Source: Bacteroidia bacterium
GTDB taxonomy: Bacteria > Bacteroidota > Bacteroidia > Bacteroidales > CAJPTX01
NCBI GenBank assembly: GCA_905373665.1
Contig: CAJPTV010000072.1
Span: 1 to 12,179, forward strand
DNA length: 12,179 bases
Direction of reading: 5' to 3'
How positions within the stretch are numbered: the stretch's first letter is position 1; each line of letters opens with the position of its first letter. The notes beneath the pieces are model-generated. The model made no database searches. It saw only the letters and a list, made by a program, of their open reading frames with translations, and was not told the origin of the DNA. Below, piece by piece: positions 1 through 6,036 of this stretch. The translations under genes and the position numbers were made by a program.

Positions 1-263
1 TGCCGAAAGCGGTAGAAGATGCTGTATTGGCTAGCGTGGTGGTAGCGCCCAACCCGTTTACTTCGCAGTTGAGACTGCTGAACCCTGAGGGCGTTGCGGT
101 GCATTACGTGCTCATCGACGCTTCGGGGGTTGTGTTGCTTACGGGCGTATTAGAAGGGACGGAAACGGTACTCAATACTGCGGACGTGCCTGCAGGGCTT
201 TATCTCTTACAGTTGCGTACGGCGAGCGGCATAGCGCGTACGGTTCGTATTATGAAGTACTAG
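1..263 (+). CDS. C-terminal end of a secreted protein with a T9SS type A sorting domain (5' partial)
   Basis: Only the last 86 codons are in the window; the frame is open from base 3 and the start lies to the left. The visible part is a classic type IX secretion C-terminal domain. It has a short linker, then an APNPF motif (base 45 onward), a strand ending in DASG, a turn before a GTETV strand, then DVPAGLYLLQL and a basic final strand ending MKY. In T9SS organisms this Ig-like fold of about 70-80 residues takes cargo through the outer membrane and is usually cut off or modified at the cell surface. The cargo's function cannot be told because the catalytic or binding part is outside the window. 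The fold marks the organism as a T9SS-bearing Bacteroidete, which argues against Bacteroides itself. A strong terminator follows 30 bases after the stop. Confidence 0.85.
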   Translation, partial: PKAVEDAVLASVVVAPNPFTSQLRLLNPEGVAVHYVLIDASGVVLLTGVLEGTETVLNTADVPAGLYLLQLRTASGIARTVRIMKY

Positions 264-292
264 TGTAGAGATCATCTTATTCTCTTACAAGG

Positions 293-324
293 AGCGTCAC
301 TGGTTTTACCGGTGGCGCTTTTTT
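293..324 (+). terminator. Intrinsic terminator of the T9SS cargo gene
   Basis: Bases 293-304 pair with 308-319 to give a 12-bp stem with two G-T wobbles and a three-base TTT loop. A run of six T (319-324) begins at the last base of the stem. It starts 30 bases after the TAG stop of the partial gene and fits a rho-independent terminator. Confidence 0.85.
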
Positions 325-489
325 GTGCCCATTTTGCGCGGGTATTCCGGCAATCCCATAAAGGTATTAGGCTTCTGTAAAAAGAGAGGGAAAGGGGGCT
401 TATACGCTTTTTTTTTTAGAATAGTCTCTAGTATTCCTCTACTAATGAGGCTAGCAAGTAGGGCTTGTTCTAAGGGGCTTATACAAAGA
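325..489. other. Spacer with no credible gene
   Basis: The stretch between the cargo-gene terminator and the tRNA terminator contains no convincing gene. It holds a run of ten T (408-417) and an 11-base direct repeat, GGGGCTTATAC, at 395-405 and 474-484. It also has a loose inverted repeat of CTAG and CCTC/GAGG around 428-453. Short open frames cross it on both strands, but they overlap the flanking hairpins and resemble nothing I recognise. Confidence 0.5.
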
Positions 490-525
490 AAGAGGGCGAA
501 CATCCGTTAGGATATTCGCCCTCTT
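490..525 (-). terminator. Intrinsic terminator of the tRNA-Met gene
   Basis: Bases 490-500 and 515-525 form a perfect 11-bp stem. After one mismatch an inner 4-bp stem (502-505 with 510-513) follows, closed by a GTTA loop. Read on the minus strand, the hairpin comes two bases after the tRNA 3' end and is followed by a T-rich TCTTTG stretch. The T tract is imperfect, but the stem is long and well placed. Confidence 0.75.
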
Positions 526-527
526 CG

Positions 528-601
528 TAGCGAGAGGCGGGCTTGAACCGCCGACCTTGTGATTATGAATCACACGCTCTAACCAGCTGAGCTACCTCGC
601 C
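528..601 (-). tRNA. tRNA-Met (anticodon CAU), probably elongator
   Basis: The minus strand folds into a full 74-base cloverleaf. The acceptor arm GGCGAGG pairs with TCTCGCT (G-U at both ends of the stem). The D arm is GCTC/GAGC around AGCTGGTTA. The anticodon stem TGTGA/TCACA encloses TTCATAA, the variable loop is AGGTC, and the T stem GGCGG/CCGCC encloses TTCAAGC. The discriminator base is A and CCA is not encoded. The anticodon is CAT. The 1-72 pair (G-U) is not the C-A mismatch of initiator tRNA, so elongator Met is the best call. A tRNA-Ile2 whose C34 becomes lysidine has the same gene-level anticodon and cannot be fully ruled out by eye. Confidence 0.93.
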
Positions 602-611
602 ATTCCGAGTG

Positions 612-642
612 CAAAGGTAGTACCTTTTTTGAAATAGCGAAA
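612..642 (-). promoter_or_regulatory. Bacteroidetes-type promoter of tRNA-Met
   Basis: On the minus strand a perfect TAnnTTTG box (TACCTTTG, bases 619-612) is preceded, after exactly 19 bases, by TTTC (642-639), one base off the TTTG of the -33 element. Transcription would begin a few bases before the tRNA 5' end at 601, as expected for a tRNA with a very short leader. Box sequence, spacing and position all agree with the Bacteroidetes primary sigma consensus. Confidence 0.8.
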
Positions 643-713
643 TGCTTTCTTGCATATTGCTCTATTTTCTTTGGGGCACAACAACCGCCCTAGCTTGGAA
701 TCGTTTGAAATTG

Positions 714-731
714 GTAGGTAAGTTTACCTAC
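714..731. promoter_or_regulatory. Near-perfect palindrome upstream of the rnf operon, possible operator
   Basis: GTAGGTAA and TTACCTAC form two perfect 8-base arms separated by GT. The site lies in the AT-rich divergent region between the tRNA promoter and rseC, about 120 bases before the first operon gene. Its size and symmetry suit a dimeric repressor or activator. Two smaller inverted repeats follow it (742-764 and 777-788). No regulator can be named from this sequence. Confidence 0.35.
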
Positions 732-821
732 TTCTGTCTTTAAGAGATTGATAAGTAGTCTCTTGAAGCTTATGTTCTAGTAAACTAGTTATAAATAACG
801 AACAAAGGCTACTCCCGCGGG

Positions 822-850
822 TTTAGAGGGTAATATAAAAGCTACTTTTG
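822..850 (+). promoter_or_regulatory. Candidate promoter of the rseC-rnf operon
   Basis: TACTTTTG (843-850) fits the TAnnTTTG box exactly. TTTA at 822-825 is a one-mismatch upstream box, but the 17-base spacing is shorter than the usual 19-21. The box ends only two bases before the ATG at 853. If real, the transcript would start at or just inside the annotated first codon, so it would suit a leaderless or nearly leaderless message, or the second ATG at 862. The exact box could also be chance in this AT-rich stretch. Confidence 0.4.
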
Positions 851-852
851 CG

Positions 853-1296
853 ATGAAAGTCATGGAAGGAAAATCGTGTACATACCGCAGGGCGGTGATT
901 CTATCTGTGAAGGGCGATTTGGCGCGCGTGCAATTCATTAACGAATCGGCGTGTGCCTCTTGTCATGCGAAGTCTGCGTGTGGGGCGGCGGATACGAAGC
1001 TTTACGAGGTGGATGCGCGTATCCCACAGGGAGATACCTTCGCAGTGGGCGAAGAGGTGCGTGTCGCCGTACATAATCAACAGGGCTATTTTGCCATCTT
1101 TCTTGGCTACGTGCTGCCCTTCCTACTTTTGATGCTTGCGCTGGTGGTGACGAATGTGCTCGGCGCGAGCGAGCTGGTGATGGCGTTGGGGATGTTAGGG
1201 ATGCTCGCCGTCTATTATTTTGTCTTGTACCTATTGCGTAGTCGCGTATCGCGGCGTTTTTCTTTTACAATATCTTCGGAGAGGAAATTGGAGTAA
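853..1296 (+). CDS. rseC: RseC/MucC-family (SoxR-reducing system) membrane protein heading the rnf operon
   Basis: This 147-residue protein has the RseC-family layout. A short cytoplasmic N-terminal region carries a cysteine cluster (C34, C37, C43; CxxC-x5-C in CASCHAKSAC). It is followed by a small beta-rich stretch ending in GEEVRVAV and two membrane segments (about residues 78-103 and 107-128), then a basic tail. In E. coli, RseC works with the Rsx (Rnf-like) complex that reduces SoxR. In Bacteroidetes a homologue commonly leads the rnf operon, where its role is less clear; the cysteines could bind an Fe-S cluster or pass electrons. The ATG at 853 gives the longest frame. A second ATG at 862 is equally plausible given the promoter box ending at 850. 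Its stop lies one base before the rnfB start, which supports co-transcription. Confidence 0.85.
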   Translation: MKVMEGKSCTYRRAVILSVKGDLARVQFINESACASCHAKSACGAADTKLYEVDARIPQGDTFAVGEEVRVAVHNQQGYFAIFLGYVLPFLLLMLALVVTNVLGASELVMALGMLGMLAVYYFVLYLLRSRVSRRFSFTISSERKLE

Positions 1297-1297
1297 C

Positions 1298-2338
1298 ATG
1301 AATACAATAGTGATGACGCTTGCCGTCTTGGTAGGCATTGGGCTTTTGGCGGCCGTGTTGTTGTACTTTGTGTCGCAGCGCTTTAAGGTGGAGGAAGACC
1401 CTCGTATCGACGAGGTCGAGTCTACGCTGCCGGGAGCGAACTGCGGGGGATGTGGTTTCCCGGGTTGTCGAGGCTTTGCGGATGCTTATGTCAAGGCAGG
1501 TGAGGGCGATCTTGGGCGTTTCTTCTGCCCCGTCGGTGGTAACGCCGTGATGGCGAAGGTGGCTGCCGTAATGGGACGTACCGTGGAAGCGAAAGACCCG
1601 ATGATTGCAGTGGTGCGTTGTGCGGGTACACCCAAGGAACGCGCTGCAGTGGCAAAGTATGACGGGGCGGTCTCCTGTCGCGTAGCTAACAACCTCTTTA
1701 ACGGCGAAACGGGCTGTTCGTGGGGGTGTCTCGGGTTGGGCGATTGTGAAATGGTGTGCGATTTCGACGCTATCCATATCGACCCCGAGCGTAAGCTCCC
1801 CGTGGTAAATCAGGACAAGTGTACGGCTTGTGGTGCGTGTGTGAAGATTTGTCCGAAGCACGTCATCGAGCTTCGCAAGAAGAATGTAAAGGATCGCCGC
1901 GTTTTCGTCTCCTGTATCAATCAGGAAAAGGGCGGTGTGGCAAAGAAGGCCTGCGGCGTAGCCTGCATCGGTTGTGCACGTTGTAAGAAAGAGTGTCCCT
2001 TTGACGCAATCGTGGTGGAAAACAACTTGGCTTACATCGACTTTACTAAGTGTAAGCTGTGTCGTAAGTGTGTGGCTGTCTGCCCGACAGGGGCTATCTG
2101 GGAGGTGAACTTCCCCCCGCGTGTGGTGAAGAGCGAACCTAAGCCCGAGGCTGCAGCAACAGCGACGCCTGCCACAGCAGCAGCGCCTGCAGCAGCTGCT
2201 CCTGCATCAGAAACAGCACCAGCGCCTACACCAGTAGCAGAGGCTGCACCTAAGGAGGCAGCTGCTCCAGCACCAGAGGTAGCTTCTGCGGCAGCTCCAG
2301 CGCCAGAGGCGACACCCGTAAAAGAAACAAATGCTTAA
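1298..2338 (+). CDS. rnfB: RnfB, ferredoxin-interacting multi-cluster subunit of the Rnf complex
   Basis: RnfB accepts electrons from reduced ferredoxin at the cytoplasmic face and passes them into the Rnf complex. This 346-residue protein starts with one membrane anchor (about residues 4-25). A Fe-S domain follows with CGGCGFPGC plus a later Cys (C49, C52, C57, C77). Beyond it come a C140/C144/C150/C154 group and several ferredoxin-type motifs: CTACGACVKICP from C175, CIGCARCKKECP from C223, and CKLCRKCVAVCP from C252. The cysteine count suggests five or six clusters, like the longer RnfB of anaerobes rather than the two- to three-cluster proteobacterial form. The last 68 residues (279-346) are an Ala/Pro/Glu-rich low-complexity tail. 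The ATG at 1298 is preferred: GGAG lies four bases upstream and it begins directly with the membrane anchor, whereas upstream in-frame starts fall inside rseC. Confidence 0.96.
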   Translation: MNTIVMTLAVLVGIGLLAAVLLYFVSQRFKVEEDPRIDEVESTLPGANCGGCGFPGCRGFADAYVKAGEGDLGRFFCPVGGNAVMAKVAAVMGRTVEAKDPMIAVVRCAGTPKERAAVAKYDGAVSCRVANNLFNGETGCSWGCLGLGDCEMVCDFDAIHIDPERKLPVVNQDKCTACGACVKICPKHVIELRKKNVKDRRVFVSCINQEKGGVAKKACGVACIGCARCKKECPFDAIVVENNLAYIDFTKCKLCRKCVAVCPTGAIWEVNFPPRVVKSEPKPEAAATATPATAAAPAAAAPASETAPAPTPVAEAAPKEAAAPAPEVASAAAPAPEATPVKETNA

Positions 2339-2379
2339 GATTGGCGGTCTAACGCGGTAATATAGAGGAATAAGAGCTC

Positions 2380-3720
2380 ATGAATTTTAAGACATTTAGA
2401 ATGGGCGGTGTACATCCGCCTGAAGGTAAGCTCACCAGTGGTAAATCTATAGAAACCTTCCCAGTGGGTGCCGAAATGGTCTTTATGGCATCGCAACAGT
2501 TGGGAGCTCCGTCTGAGGTGTTAGTCGCCAAGGGAGATAAGGTGCTGGTGGGGCAACCCATTGCCAAGGCGTCGGCGTTCATGTCGGCACAGTTGCACTC
2601 GTCGGTGAGTGGGACGGTCTCCAAGGTAGAAACGATTGTGGATGCTTCGGGATACCCCAAGCCCGCGATTTACATTACCGTAGAGGGCGATGAGTGGGTG
2701 CCTGAGATTGACCGTTCGGAAACCCTCGTGAAAGAGTGCACGCTCGAGCCTAAAGAGATTATCGACCGTATCTCCAAGGCGGGGATCGTCGGGATGGGGG
2801 GCGCTACCTTCCCTGCGCACGTAAAGCTTTCGGTGCCGCCAGACAAGAAGGCAGAGTTTCTCATTATCAACGGGGTGGAGTGTGAACCGTTCTTGACCTC
2901 AGACCACCGTCTGATGCTCGAGAAGCCCGACGAGCTCCTCGTGGGGATCTCCATCTTGCGCCGCGCGTTGGGTAACCCCAAGACGGTGATTGGCATCGAG
3001 CGCAACAAGATGGATGCTATCAATCTCTTGACCGAAAAGGCAAAGAATTACGAAGGGATTGAGGTACAGCCCCTGATGGTGAAATACCCGCAGGGAGGGG
3101 AAAAGCAGCTCATTGAGGCGGTAACGCAGCGCGAAGTACCCGCAGGGGGGCTTCCCATTGCTGTAGGGGCTGTGGTGCAAAACGTCGGGACTGCGTATGC
3201 GGTTTACGAGGCTGTGCAGAAGAACAAGCCACTCTTCGAACGTGTGGTAACGGTAACAGGTCCGAGCCTCTCTAAGCCAGGCAACTTCCTTGTACGTGTC
3301 GGAACGCCCATCTCTCAACTCTTGGAAGCAGCTGGGGGCTTGCCCGAGGATACGGGGAAGGTCATTAGCGGGGGACCTATGATGGGGAAGGCGCTAAAGA
3401 ATATCGATGCCCCCGTAACCAAGGGGACGTCTGGGGTGCTTGTATTGCCCACTAAGTTGGCAGAACGCAAAGAACCCGCTACCTGTATCCGGTGCGCTAA
3501 GTGCTCGTCGGGCTGTCCGATGGGTCTCGAACCATGGTTGCTTTACAAGTTAGGGCAGGGGAGCGACACCGAGTGGATGGAGAAAGAGGACATTATGTCG
3601 TGTATCGAGTGCGGATGTTGTAGCTTTACGTGTCCGGCGAACCTCCCGTTGCTTGACTTTATCCGCCTAGGAAAGTGGATGACGGGAGCGATGATTCGTG
3701 CACGCAATGCGAAGAAGTAA
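2380..3720 (+). CDS. rnfC: RnfC, NAD(H)- and FMN-binding subunit of the Rnf complex
   Basis: RnfC is the peripheral subunit where electrons reach NAD+ (or leave NADH). It resembles the 51-kDa subunit of complex I. The 446-residue sequence opens with the typical FRMGGVHPPEGK. It has an early lipoyl-like beta domain (about 30-103). The Rossmann-like nucleotide/FMN region is marked by GMGGATFPAHVK (138-149) and NGVECEPFLTSDHRLM (164-179). A SLBB-type stretch follows near 286-330 and then two [4Fe-4S] ferredoxin motifs: C369/C372/C375/C379 and C408/C411/C414/C418. The C terminus ends shortly after the second cluster, without the long Ala-rich extension of many proteobacterial RnfC proteins. It starts 41 bases after rnfB, with AGAGG about 11 bases before the ATG. 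Confidence 0.96.
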   Translation: MNFKTFRMGGVHPPEGKLTSGKSIETFPVGAEMVFMASQQLGAPSEVLVAKGDKVLVGQPIAKASAFMSAQLHSSVSGTVSKVETIVDASGYPKPAIYITVEGDEWVPEIDRSETLVKECTLEPKEIIDRISKAGIVGMGGATFPAHVKLSVPPDKKAEFLIINGVECEPFLTSDHRLMLEKPDELLVGISILRRALGNPKTVIGIERNKMDAINLLTEKAKNYEGIEVQPLMVKYPQGGEKQLIEAVTQREVPAGGLPIAVGAVVQNVGTAYAVYEAVQKNKPLFERVVTVTGPSLSKPGNFLVRVGTPISQLLEAAGGLPEDTGKVISGGPMMGKALKNIDAPVTKGTSGVLVLPTKLAERKEPATCIRCAKCSSGCPMGLEPWLLYKLGQGSDTEWMEKEDIMSCIECGCCSFTCPANLPLLDFIRLGKWMTGAMIRARNAKK

Positions 3721-3758
3721 GAGCAGCGTAAGAGATTTGAAAAAGAGAGTATCAACAG

Positions 3759-4745
3759 ATGAGTAATACACTAACTATATCTCCGTCGCCGCATCTACAC
3801 GGTGTGTTCCAGACACGCCGCTTGATGTTGGATGTGGTGATTGCCCTCCTGCCAGCATGGTTGGTCGGCTTGTGGTTTTTCGGTCTTGGAGCGCTGATTG
3901 TGACGCTCATATCCGTGGTGAGTTGCGTGGGGGTAGAGTACCTCCTCCAACGCTTCGTATTGAAACAAAAGCCTACCATCTCTGACGGTTCGGCGATCGT
4001 GACGGGCTTGCTACTCGCAATGAACGTCCCCTCGAACCTATCGTGGTGGATTATCCTGATCGGGGCTATTATGGCCATTGGTGTAGGGAAAATTAGTTTC
4101 GGTGGGCTGGGGAATAACCTCTTTAATCCAGCACTCTTTGCACGTGCGTTCTTGTTGGTTTCCTTCCCCGTACAGATGACTACGTGGCCCGTGCCGATTG
4201 CCTCGCGTTTGGCTTATGTGGATGCTGTGACAGGGGCGACGCCCTTGAGCCTGATGAAGGCGGCTATTAAGGGTGGGGCACCCTTGCAAGAGCTGCCCTT
4301 GATGGATATGTTCTTTGGCGCGATGGGCGGTTCGCTCGGCGAAGTATCGGCGTTGGCGCTCTTGCTAGGTTTTGCGTATTTGCTTATTCGTCGTGTGATA
4401 TCATGGCATATTCCCGTGGCGATCTTCGCAAGCGTGTTTGTTCTCTCAGGTATTTTCTACCTAGTAGACTCGCAAGTATACGCTAACCCATTGGTGGAGC
4501 TCTGTGTGGGTGGTTTGATGTTAGGGGCTATCTTTATGGCAACCGACTACGTCACCTCACCGATGTCAAAGAAGGGGATGTTGCTCTTTGGTTGTGGGAT
4601 TGGTCTGCTGACGGTGGTCATCCGTACGTGGGGGGCTTACCCCGAAGGGGTCTCTTTCGCAATCTTGATTATGAATGCGTTTGTGCCGCTCATTGATCGT
4701 TATATGAAGCCGCGTAAGTTCGGTCATAAGAAAGGAGGAAAGTAA
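3759..4745 (+). CDS. rnfD: RnfD, membrane subunit with covalently bound FMN
   Basis: RnfD (NqrB family) is an integral membrane subunit that carries a flavin bound through phosphoester to threonine and forms part of the ion-translocating core. The 328 residues contain about ten hydrophobic segments. The flavinylation motif is DAVTGAT (D155 to T161), an exact match to the ApbE target pattern D-x-x-[ST]-G-A-[ST], with T161 as the expected attachment site. The family motifs SDGSAIVTGLLLA (75-87) and GGLGNNLFNPALFARA (115-130) are intact. Length is normal. The gene begins 38 bases after rnfC with no clear Shine-Dalgarno sequence. It ends in a KKGGK codon run whose bases form the ribosome-binding site of the next gene. 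The ApbE flavin transferase needed for maturation is not in this window. Confidence 0.96.
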   Translation: MSNTLTISPSPHLHGVFQTRRLMLDVVIALLPAWLVGLWFFGLGALIVTLISVVSCVGVEYLLQRFVLKQKPTISDGSAIVTGLLLAMNVPSNLSWWIILIGAIMAIGVGKISFGGLGNNLFNPALFARAFLLVSFPVQMTTWPVPIASRLAYVDAVTGATPLSLMKAAIKGGAPLQELPLMDMFFGAMGGSLGEVSALALLLGFAYLLIRRVISWHIPVAIFASVFVLSGIFYLVDSQVYANPLVELCVGGLMLGAIFMATDYVTSPMSKKGMLLFGCGIGLLTVVIRTWGAYPEGVSFAILIMNAFVPLIDRYMKPRKFGHKKGGK

Positions 4746-4749
4746 GATG
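4734..4749 (+). promoter_or_regulatory. Shine-Dalgarno site of rnfG, inside the end of rnfD
   Basis: GGAGG at 4734-4738 lies eight bases before the rnfG ATG (4747). It is formed by the last codons of rnfD, which encode Gly-Gly-Lys. A strong site like this is uncommon in Bacteroidetes, where most genes lack one, and it fits translational coupling across the one-base gap. Confidence 0.65.
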
Positions 4750-5418
4750 GCAAAACCCTCTACGTTAAAGAATTTGACGCTCACGCTCGTGGTAATCACG
4801 GTGTTGTCGGCAGGTGGGCTCGGGGGGATGAGCATCCTTACCCAAGAACCCATTGCGAAGGCAAAGAGTAAGAAGATCCTTGCTGCGCTAAAGGACGTGC
4901 TCCCTGAGTTTGACAATGACCCCTCGAAAGAGCGCACAGAGCAGGAGGTCGATGGTGGCAAGCTCGTAATGTACACCGCAAAGAAGGGCGGCGAGGTGGT
5001 CGGAATGGCAGTAGAGAGCTTCTCGCCCAAGGGCTTCGGGGGACGCATCGCTGTCATGGTCGGTTTTGATAGGGAAGGTAAGGTCTCTGGGTATTCGGTC
5101 TTGGAACATGCTGAGACCCCAGGGCTTGGCGATCGGATGGTCAATTGGTTTAAGCCCCCAGTAGCGCCTGTAAAGAGCCTTATCGAACGTGCTTTTGGTT
5201 TTGAAATCAAGGCTCCTGAAAAGAGTAGTAATATCTATGGCGTTTCTCCGAGCACAGGATTGAGCGTATCGAAGGATGGCGGGACGGTGGATGCGATCAC
5301 CGCTGCGACCATCAGCTCGCGTGCCTTCCTCGATGCCGTAAACCGTGCTTACGCGGGTTTTAAGGGGGCAATCAATTACACTGGCGCTACCACACCATCC
5401 AAGGAAAACAACGAGTAG
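4747..5418 (+). CDS. rnfG: RnfG, periplasm-facing FMN subunit
   Basis: RnfG (NqrC family) has one N-terminal membrane anchor (about residues 9-30) and an extracytoplasmic FMN_bind domain with covalent FMN. The 223-residue protein has the family signature HAETPGLGDR (121-130) and, near the C terminus, the flavin site DAITAATISS (183-192). In it, the usual [ST]-G-A-T reads T-A-A-T, and T188 is the expected FMN attachment residue. A second TGAT (212-215) near the end lacks the aspartate of the ApbE consensus and is probably unrelated. Placement, length and domain order are otherwise normal. The gene begins one base after the rnfD stop behind a strong GGAGG. Its own stop codon overlaps the AGGAGG of rnfE. 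Both junctions suggest tightly coupled translation. Confidence 0.95.
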   Translation: MAKPSTLKNLTLTLVVITVLSAGGLGGMSILTQEPIAKAKSKKILAALKDVLPEFDNDPSKERTEQEVDGGKLVMYTAKKGGEVVGMAVESFSPKGFGGRIAVMVGFDREGKVSGYSVLEHAETPGLGDRMVNWFKPPVAPVKSLIERAFGFEIKAPEKSSNIYGVSPSTGLSVSKDGGTVDAITAATISSRAFLDAVNRAYAGFKGAINYTGATTPSKENNE

Positions 5419-5434
5419 GAGGTATCGAGCAATG
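5417..5434 (+). promoter_or_regulatory. Shine-Dalgarno site of rnfE overlapping the rnfG stop codon
   Basis: AGGAGG (5417-5422) shares two bases with the TAG stop of rnfG and lies nine bases before the ATG at 5432. It decides the rnfE start: in-frame starts further upstream lie inside rnfG and have no such site. Confidence 0.7.
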
Positions 5435-6028
5435 AGTAACAACAATTCGAATTTGGGGATTATCATCAACGGGATCATCCGCGAGAACCCGACCTTCGTG
5501 CTCGTGCTAGGGATGTGTCCTACGTTGGGGACGACCACCTCGGCATTTAATGCCTTGGGGATGGGGCTTGCAACTGCCTTCGTGCTGATTGGGGCAAATA
5601 TGGTGATTGCGGCTATTAAGAACTTGATTCCAGACAAGGTGCGCATTCCGTCGTTTATTGTCGTGATCGCGACCTTTGTGACCATCGTACAGATGACCAT
5701 GGAGGCATACGTGCCAGCGCTGTACAAGAGCCTCGGGGTGTATATCCCGCTGATTGTGGTGAACTGTATCATCTTAGGGCGTGCAGAGGCGTTTGCGGCT
5801 AAGAACAACGTGATTCGTTCGATGTTTGACGGGATTGGGATTGGGCTTGGCTTTACGATCTCGCTTGTGGTGATTGGTGCGGTGCGCGAATTCTTTGGCT
5901 CGGGGGCTATCTTTGGTTTCCCACTCTATCCGTCGAACTTCGGTCCGCTCCTCTTTGTGTTGGCACCAGGCGCATTCTTAGTGCTTGCCTACCTGATGCT
6001 CTTGTTCAACCGATTTGTTAAAAAATAG
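5432..6028 (+). CDS. rnfE: RnfE, integral membrane subunit of the Rnf core
   Basis: RnfE (NqrD family) pairs with RnfA as an inverted-repeat membrane module at the heart of the complex. The 198-residue protein shows about six membrane segments. It keeps both cysteines that hold the membrane-buried [2Fe-2S] cluster in the Nqr/Rnf family: C29 in GMCPTLG and C112 in VNCIILGRAEAF. These sit at the same residue numbers as in NqrD. Charged RAEAFAAKN and GAVREFFGSG are typical family landmarks. The start is set by the AGGAGG at 5417-5422 and by the MSNNN...ENP opening usual for this subunit. It ends eight bases before rnfA. Confidence 0.96.
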   Translation: MSNNNSNLGIIINGIIRENPTFVLVLGMCPTLGTTTSAFNALGMGLATAFVLIGANMVIAAIKNLIPDKVRIPSFIVVIATFVTIVQMTMEAYVPALYKSLGVYIPLIVVNCIILGRAEAFAAKNNVIRSMFDGIGIGLGFTISLVVIGAVREFFGSGAIFGFPLYPSNFGPLLFVLAPGAFLVLAYLMLLFNRFVKK

Positions 6029-6036
6029 ACGCTCTC

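Noticed and set aside
306..510. Overlapping small open frames on both strands (65 and 61 codons) left of the tRNA
   Set aside because: They overlap the two terminators, include the poly-T tract as Lys or Phe runs, overlap each other in opposite directions and look like no known protein.
1220..1297. Upstream extension of RnfB starting inside rseC
   Set aside because: It would add 26 residues before the membrane anchor and overlap rseC by 77 bases. The ATG at 1298 has GGAG nearby and matches the family start.
1265..1861. 198-codon open frame on the minus strand opposite rseC/rnfB
   Set aside because: It lies antisense to unmistakable rnfB ferredoxin motifs; the composition (His, Thr, Arg rich) is typical of a shadow frame.
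5380..5391. TGAT at RnfG residues 212-215 as the flavin attachment site
   Set aside because: It lacks the Asp three residues before the motif, lies in a disordered-looking C-terminal tail after the domain, and the normal site position at 185-188 is occupied by T-A-A-T.
5345..5431. Extended start of RnfE inside rnfG
   Set aside because: The extra 29 residues are Arg/Thr rich and unlike the family; the strong AGGAGG at 5417-5422 sets the start at 5432.
4888..5808. 306-codon open frame on the minus strand opposite rnfG/rnfE
   Set aside because: It is long, but it is antisense to two well-identified genes with intact flavin and Fe-S motifs, and its sequence has no recognisable domain.
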